Of a stretch of DNA of 37,004 nt, positions 36,104 to 37,004 are shown piece by piece (position 1 is the stretch's first letter; every line of letters begins with the position of its first letter). Below the pieces are notes generated by a model. It was not told the origin of the DNA, searched no databases, and was given only the letters and a program-made list of their open reading frames with translations. Location: assembly GCA_003278955.1 (NCBI GenBank), contig QCCB01000014.1, positions 1 to 37,004 of the forward strand, given 5' to 3'. The DNA is from Prochlorococcus sp. AG-347-K10. GTDB taxonomy: Bacteria > Cyanobacteriota > Cyanobacteriia > PCC-6307 > Cyanobiaceae. Made by a program: the position numbers and the translations under genes.

Positions 36104-37004
36104 ATGCACCTTAATTTTATCAATAATTCTTTAATTTTTAAATCTTTGCAAAAACCCATTGCAATAGTTTCAAATAGTATGAATCCTACAATTTACTATT
36201 GGCTTAATATGGAAATATCAAAATTAATAAAACCTAGTCAACTATCTAAAGAAAAATTAAATAACTTCAATACTATTATTCTTGTCAGATATATTCCATT
36301 AAGAATAATTATTGATCTATTCAGATTAAGAAAAAAATTAAAAATTGTTTTACTCATTGATGATAATTTGCTTGATTTTAATATTTTTTCAGAACTTCCG
36401 TTTTTGTATAAAATAAAAATTTTTTTTGGTATTTATTGCTATAAACTCTTTTTACATTTTTTTATAGATGAAATATGGGTTACAAATGAAAGATTAGAAA
36501 AAAAAATTAAGAAAAACGTTCTTAAAAAAGATATGAATATTAAATTATTATCTTTTAGTAATAATAGAATTTATAACCCTAAAAAAATCTTTAAAATTGC
36601 CTACATTGGTACAAGTTCCCACCAGCTAGAATTATATTGGTTAAAATCCTTGTTCGAACAAATACAATTTGAAAGGGAAGATATTCTTATTGAAATTTAT
36701 TTAGATAAGAAATGGAGAAGACTATATAGACATATTCCTAGAGTTAGTATTTTATATCCAACTAATTGGGAAACATTTCATATGAATACATTGCATTCAA
36801 ATGTTGATGTTGTATTAAATCCCATTATTAATTCTAATTTTAATAAATATAGATCTCCTACAAAATTCTTTGATACTACTCGTTTGGGAGCAGTAGGTAT
36901 ATATAGTAATTGTGCTCCTTTTAAGAATTTTATAAAAGATTATAAAGATGGAATCCTATTGGAAAATGATATAGAAATTTGGAAAAAAGAAATTTACCAT
37001 ATCC
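36104..37004 (+). CDS. Glycosyltransferase (partial, runs off the right edge)
   Basis: Open from ATG 36104 to the end of the window with no stop, about 300 residues so far. The C-terminal visible part has FKIAYIGTSSHQLELYWLKS as a GT-B linker and YRSPTKFFDTTRLGAVGIYSN (near 249-269), a donor-site block of group-1-like glycosyltransferases (KxxD/E type). The N-terminal part is basic and hydrophobic with LIDDNLLDF. It is divergent from the GNAT-type acyltransferase gene across 45 bases. It shows the surface-polysaccharide island continues to the right. Exact family and sugar cannot be assigned. Confidence 0.75.
   Translation, partial: MHLNFINNSLIFKSLQKPIAIVSNSMNPTIYYWLNMEISKLIKPSQLSKEKLNNFNTIILVRYIPLRIIIDLFRLRKKLKIVLLIDDNLLDFNIFSELPFLYKIKIFFGIYCYKLFLHFFIDEIWVTNERLEKKIKKNVLKKDMNIKLLSFSNNRIYNPKKIFKIAYIGTSSHQLELYWLKSLFEQIQFEREDILIEIYLDKKWRRLYRHIPRVSILYPTNWETFHMNTLHSNVDVVLNPIINSNFNKYRSPTKFFDTTRLGAVGIYSNCAPFKNFIKDYKDGILLENDIEIWKKEIYHI

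Noticed and set aside
1..37004. CRISPR array, tRNA, rRNA, integrase, transposase or attachment site
   Set aside because: No regularly spaced repeats, no tRNA-like cloverleaf, no recombinase protein and no flanking direct repeats were recognised by eye. The island therefore has no visible mobility gene in this window.

Overview
The window looks like chromosome from a high-light-type Prochlorococcus or a close marine picocyanobacterial relative. The DNA is very AT-rich, genes are tightly packed, and it carries cyanobacteria-specific core genes (RpaA, RpaB, Ycf3-type photosystem I assembly factor). This genus call is an inference from gene content and codon use, not from a database match. No rRNA, tRNA, CRISPR array, integrase or transposase was seen.

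Left third (1-11.8 kb) is conserved housekeeping. A gene fragment at the left edge (probably tsaB) converges on a minus-strand run rpaB-plsX-fabH-fabD-plsC, which starts fatty acid and phospholipid synthesis. Then come radA (+), ycf3 (-), a plus-strand run of copper-type P-ATPase, tmk and holB, and rpaA (-).

Middle (11.8-17 kb) is a transition zone: small hypothetical genes, an intergenic stretch of about 660 bases with a strong hairpin and two candidate tiny ORFs, a DUF1997-like protein, cysQ (PAP phosphatase), and a DUF1501/DUF1800 secreted-protein pair.

Right half (17-37 kb) is an even more AT-rich cell-surface polysaccharide island. It holds four PAPS-type sulfotransferase modules, one fused to a GT25 glycosyltransferase, and several GT4/GT2-type glycosyltransferases. 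It also holds a complete ABC-type capsule export set: a seven-gene minus-strand run (OPX protein, kpsM, kpsT, kpsE, three glycosyltransferases) facing a plus-strand run kpsC-kpsS-acyltransferase. A second acyltransferase of the OlsB/FeeM GNAT type converges on the first, and a glycosyltransferase runs off the right edge.

Working model (inference): the island makes and exports a sulfated capsule-like polysaccharide on a beta-Kdo-linked lipid anchor. CysQ removes the PAP released by the sulfotransferases, and the acyltransferase coupled to kpsS may build or remodel the lipid anchor. A small HU-like protein whose promoter carries a 17-bp palindrome sits inside the island and is a candidate local regulator.
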